DNA of 64,000 nt from Perilla frutescens (lineage: Eukaryota > Streptophyta > Magnoliopsida > Lamiales > Lamiaceae). Below are positions 61,626-64,000 of the stretch, in pieces. The translations under genes and the position numbers were made by a program. The stretch's first letter is position 1. Each line of letters opens with the position of its first letter. A model generated the notes under the pieces. That model searched no databases. It was not told the origin of the DNA and saw only the letters and a list, made by a program, of their open reading frames with translations. Location of the stretch: positions 57,175,726-57,239,725 of the forward strand of contig BRKX01000013.1 of assembly GCA_026008535.1 (NCBI GenBank). Direction: 5' to 3'.

Positions 61626-63104
61626 CTTGAAGAACGGGAGATCCAAATCCTCAAGGCTTCTTTAATATCACATCAAGATATTAAGTAAGAGGCAAAGATA
61701 TCACTCGAAGACGTCAAGCGGAAGATAGCTAGAAACTATAATGAAAATCCGCTGGCTTGGTGGGGAAACAACCAACTCAAAACAACCTTGAAGGTTAAGG
61801 CTGGAAAGGAGTTTGAGTTCGTTAGATACAAGCATATCCTGATGAACATCAAAGATCAAAAGGATATGCAAGCAATCATCAAGGAACACCTTGATCTCAA
61901 GCTGATTGAACCAGGGAATTCGCCATATAGCAGCCCCAGATTCTTAGTAAGGAATCATGGTGAGATTAAAAGAGGTAAACCAAGGCTAGTTATTAATCAC
62001 AAAGGGATTAATGACATTCTTGAGTTTGATGGATATTTTATCCCAAGTAGAGAACATCTTATCAACTGCATGCGGAATGCTAGGATATTCTCTAAGTTTG
62101 ATTGCAAGTCAGATTTCTACCAGATTCGCATGGACGAGGAAAGCAAAAGGTTTACGGCCTTTTCAACACCACAAGGGCATTACGTTTGGAATGCAATGCT
62201 GATGGGATTAGCCAACGCACCTCAAATATTTCAAAGGAAGATGAATAATCTTTTTAAAGATTATTTCTCTTTTATGTTTGTCTATATTGATGATATTCTA
62301 ATTGCATCAAAAAATATAGATGAACACCTCAATCATCTGGAGATCTTTGCAGATGTTTGTCATAAACAGGGCCTTGTGGTGTCAGAAAAGAAGGCAGTAA
62401 TAGCCACCCAGAATATGGAGTTTCTGGGAATCGATGTAGATGAATCATGAATTATTCTGCAAAATCATATTGTAGAAAAGGTGCAGAAGTTCCCTAATGT
62501 TCTCAAAGAAAAGAAGCAACTACAGAGTTTTCTGGGAGTTGTCAATTTTGCAGGAATATTTATAAAAAATCTTGCAAATCATAGAAATGTGTTCAGTAAC
62601 CTTCTAAAGAAGGATACCCCACTTGTGTGGACAAACGAGCATCAACAAGGAATCAGATAGCTAAAGGAGATATGCAGAAATCTTCCAAAACTGGCCATAC
62701 CACAAGATGAGGATGAATTGATCCTCTATACAGATGCAAGTGATCATTGATGGGCAGCCGCGCTTACAAAGATCACACCTAACGGAGAGGAGCCCTGTAG
62801 ATATTGCAGTGGTCTCTTTTCAGATAGCGAGGCCATTCGATGGCATATCAACGAAAATGAGTTCTTTGTAGTTCGGAAGGCATTTAAAAAATGGCCTTTG
62901 TTCCTCTTCGCGAAGAAATTCACTCTAAAATTTGATAACACACAAGTTAAAGCTTTCTTGAAAAATAAAATTGAATCTAAACCCGAGAAAGCTAGACTAA
63001 TAAGATGGCAAGATGAATGTCAATATTATTTATTTGACATTATTGTGATAAAATCTCATGAAAATATTCTTGCAGATTTTCTAACAAGAGATGGAAGCGA
63101 TTGA
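61626..63104 (+). pseudogene. Pararetrovirus polymerase remnant (reverse transcriptase/RNase H)
   Basis: One continuous reading frame covers the polymerase from just before the reverse transcriptase to the end of RNase H, interrupted by four in-frame stops at about 61687, 62448, 62657 and 62747. The longest open part is 61788-62450. Visible landmarks are the N-terminal RT block (SPYSSPRF...RGKPRLVINH), the FSKFDCKS block, the catalytic YIDD box near 62285, the FLGI block near 62420, the RNase H TDAS motif near 62735 and a closing ADFLTRD. These identify it as a caulimovirid, not a Ty3 element; no integrase follows. The copy cannot make an active enzyme because of the stops. Confidence 0.9.
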
Positions 63105-63757
63105 GGTCGATGCCATCATGACTGCGCAAAGGCACTTCAGTGAAAATATGGAGTTGCTTCAGCATGAGTGGAACGAGCTTATTCTTCATGCTGAACAAGC
63201 AGGGAGAATACAACGAGCTGGCCAAAATAAGGTCGAAGAGCGATTACGAGCGTGTATAAAGAGCAAAGGACAACTCTGGTCAGCTATGCACGAGCCACTC
63301 CTCCGGGCCATCAAGTCACCATTGATGAAAGGAGAGATTGCAGTACCGGCCTATAAAACGGAAGCAGAGGATTCAAATACCCCTAGCACGAGCTCTAAGC
63401 AGGTGTTTTCTACAGAAACACAGACTCTAGAGAAAATTGAGGGTCAGGAATTACACTCTGAACCATCAAGTCAACCCAGCATCTCTGGGGTAAAAGAGGG
63501 AGAGATTAACCTTAGGCCAATGACTGGTACCTCTAATGTTAATATTAACAAGTTAGAAGTTTCTATACTAGACAGGGAATCAATCCATCCAAAACTAAGA
63601 TAGATGTCTCTGGAAAGTATCCAAGAGTGTGGATGTTACCAGGAACCAATCCACACGAGGTCAAGCAATGGTATGATTTTGGGGCCTTAGCTTCAATTCA
63701 AACCATGTCCCCGGCGTTTCCAGAAATCAAGTGTCTACCCAAGTGGATACAGGAAGC
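63091..63757 (+). pseudogene. Reading frame after the pararetrovirus polymerase (possible transactivator)
   Basis: The ATG at 63091 overlaps the end of the polymerase frame by 14 bases, a compact viral arrangement. It is open for 170 codons to a stop at 63601. Homologous-looking sequence then continues in another frame from about 63605 (GKYPRVWMLPG, KQWYDFGALASIQT) until the LTR at 63758, so there is a frameshift and a truncation. Position after the polymerase fits the transactivator/inclusion-body gene of some caulimovirid genera, but that is inference from order; I cannot confirm it by similarity. Confidence 0.5.
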
Positions 63758-64000
63758 TGACGCGCGGTTGTTTCGCGCTCAAAAATATATTTGTAAACTC
63801 CTGTGCCCACAGCGAGCGTAGCTAGCCAATGAGTACGGGTCGATCCCATAGAGAGCTGTTGCGATTTTATCTTCAAGTAACCAATCACAAAGAGGGTTTG
63901 GTGTTGTCACTAAACTAAATTTAAATCTGCAAAAGAAACTAAAGAAAATATCAAATAACAAAAGGTTCTGGCATTTGAACTAGAATTTAGTTTAAACATA
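63758..64000 (-). mobile_element. Gypsy-type LTR running off the window
   Basis: The sequence switches at 63758 to TGACGCGCGGTTGTTTCGCG. Read in reverse it contains CTCTATGGGATCGACCCGTA followed by GTGGGCACAGGAG and ends CCGCGCGTCA. That is the 3' part of a Tat/Ogre-like LTR, comparable to the TCTCTATGGATATGATACTC block of the solo LTR at 34416-35841. It interrupts the viral frame. The other end lies outside the window, so solo or full-length status is unknown. Confidence 0.6.

Larger units (their letters stand above)
61620..63757 (+). mobile_element. Endogenous pararetrovirus fragment (Caulimoviridae)
   Basis: This is a decayed stretch of an integrated plant pararetrovirus with the order polymerase then a following frame. 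It is a partial genome: movement, coat and protease regions are not present upstream, where sequence becomes plain AT-rich DNA at about 61620. It contains several nonsense codons and at least one frameshift. On the right it is cut at 63757 by a retrotransposon LTR. The low stop density suggests a not very ancient insertion. Genus assignment needs a tree; a frame after the polymerase argues against a single-ORF type. Confidence 0.88.

Noticed and set aside
1..64000. CRISPR arrays, bacterial operons, riboswitches
   Set aside because: The window is plant nuclear DNA; the tandem repeats seen have no spacer pattern and no prokaryotic gene was found.

Overview
The window is nuclear DNA of a flowering plant, most likely a eudicot. 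The host genes have short spliceosomal introns, the DNA is very AT-rich with long (TA)n and (CT)n runs, and it carries plant-type transposons, a plant nitrate transporter and an endogenous plant pararetrovirus. I cannot place the species from sequence alone.

Host genes are few. A complete three-exon high-affinity nitrate transporter (NRT2 family) lies on + at 18859-20638. A complete 13-exon TTC5-like TPR/OB-fold protein lies on - at 32439-27796. A tRNA-Trp(CCA) gene is at 43797-43868. A 5'-truncated Cys/His-rich gene is on - at about 46520-44285, and an unidentified exon-like fragment with a tandem duplication is at 50.6-51.25 kb.

Regions. 1-6.3 kb: AT-rich DNA with a foldback Mutator-like element, retroelement pieces and an hAT MITE. 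6.3-26.3 kb: a mosaic of direct and inverted duplications around NRT2. One duplicate carries the NRT2 upstream region, TATA box and start of the 5'UTR but no NRT2 coding sequence. hAT, Mutator-like, PIF/Harbinger and Stowaway elements, a large solo LTR and a SINE sit in or beside these copies; the paralogous copy supplies the empty site for the hAT and Harbinger insertions. 27.5-32.5 kb: the TTC5-like gene. 34.4-35.8 kb: a solo LTR with a perfect 5-bp target duplication. 36.6-42.0 kb: an apparently intact autonomous Mutator-like element with long terminal inverted repeats and an openly coding multi-exon transposase. It also carries a captured N-terminal piece of a group IId WRKY transcription factor, including the C motif. 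46.9-49.3 kb: a 2.4-kb palindrome. 51.8-53.2 kb: interleaved foldback repeats. 53.3-61.0 kb: a 7.7-kb CACTA element with a 3-bp target duplication. It carries a RING-CH exon and another first-exon-like piece, and is itself interrupted by a 3.9-kb Mutator-like element with a perfect 9-bp target duplication. 61.6-63.76 kb: a decayed endogenous caulimovirid (reverse transcriptase/RNase H plus the following reading frame), cut by a gypsy-type LTR that runs off the window.

The main biological story is transposon activity on host sequence: two independent captures of host exons by DNA transposons of different superfamilies, and duplication of a nitrate-transporter promoter away from its gene. All calls come from reading the sequence; no database search was run.
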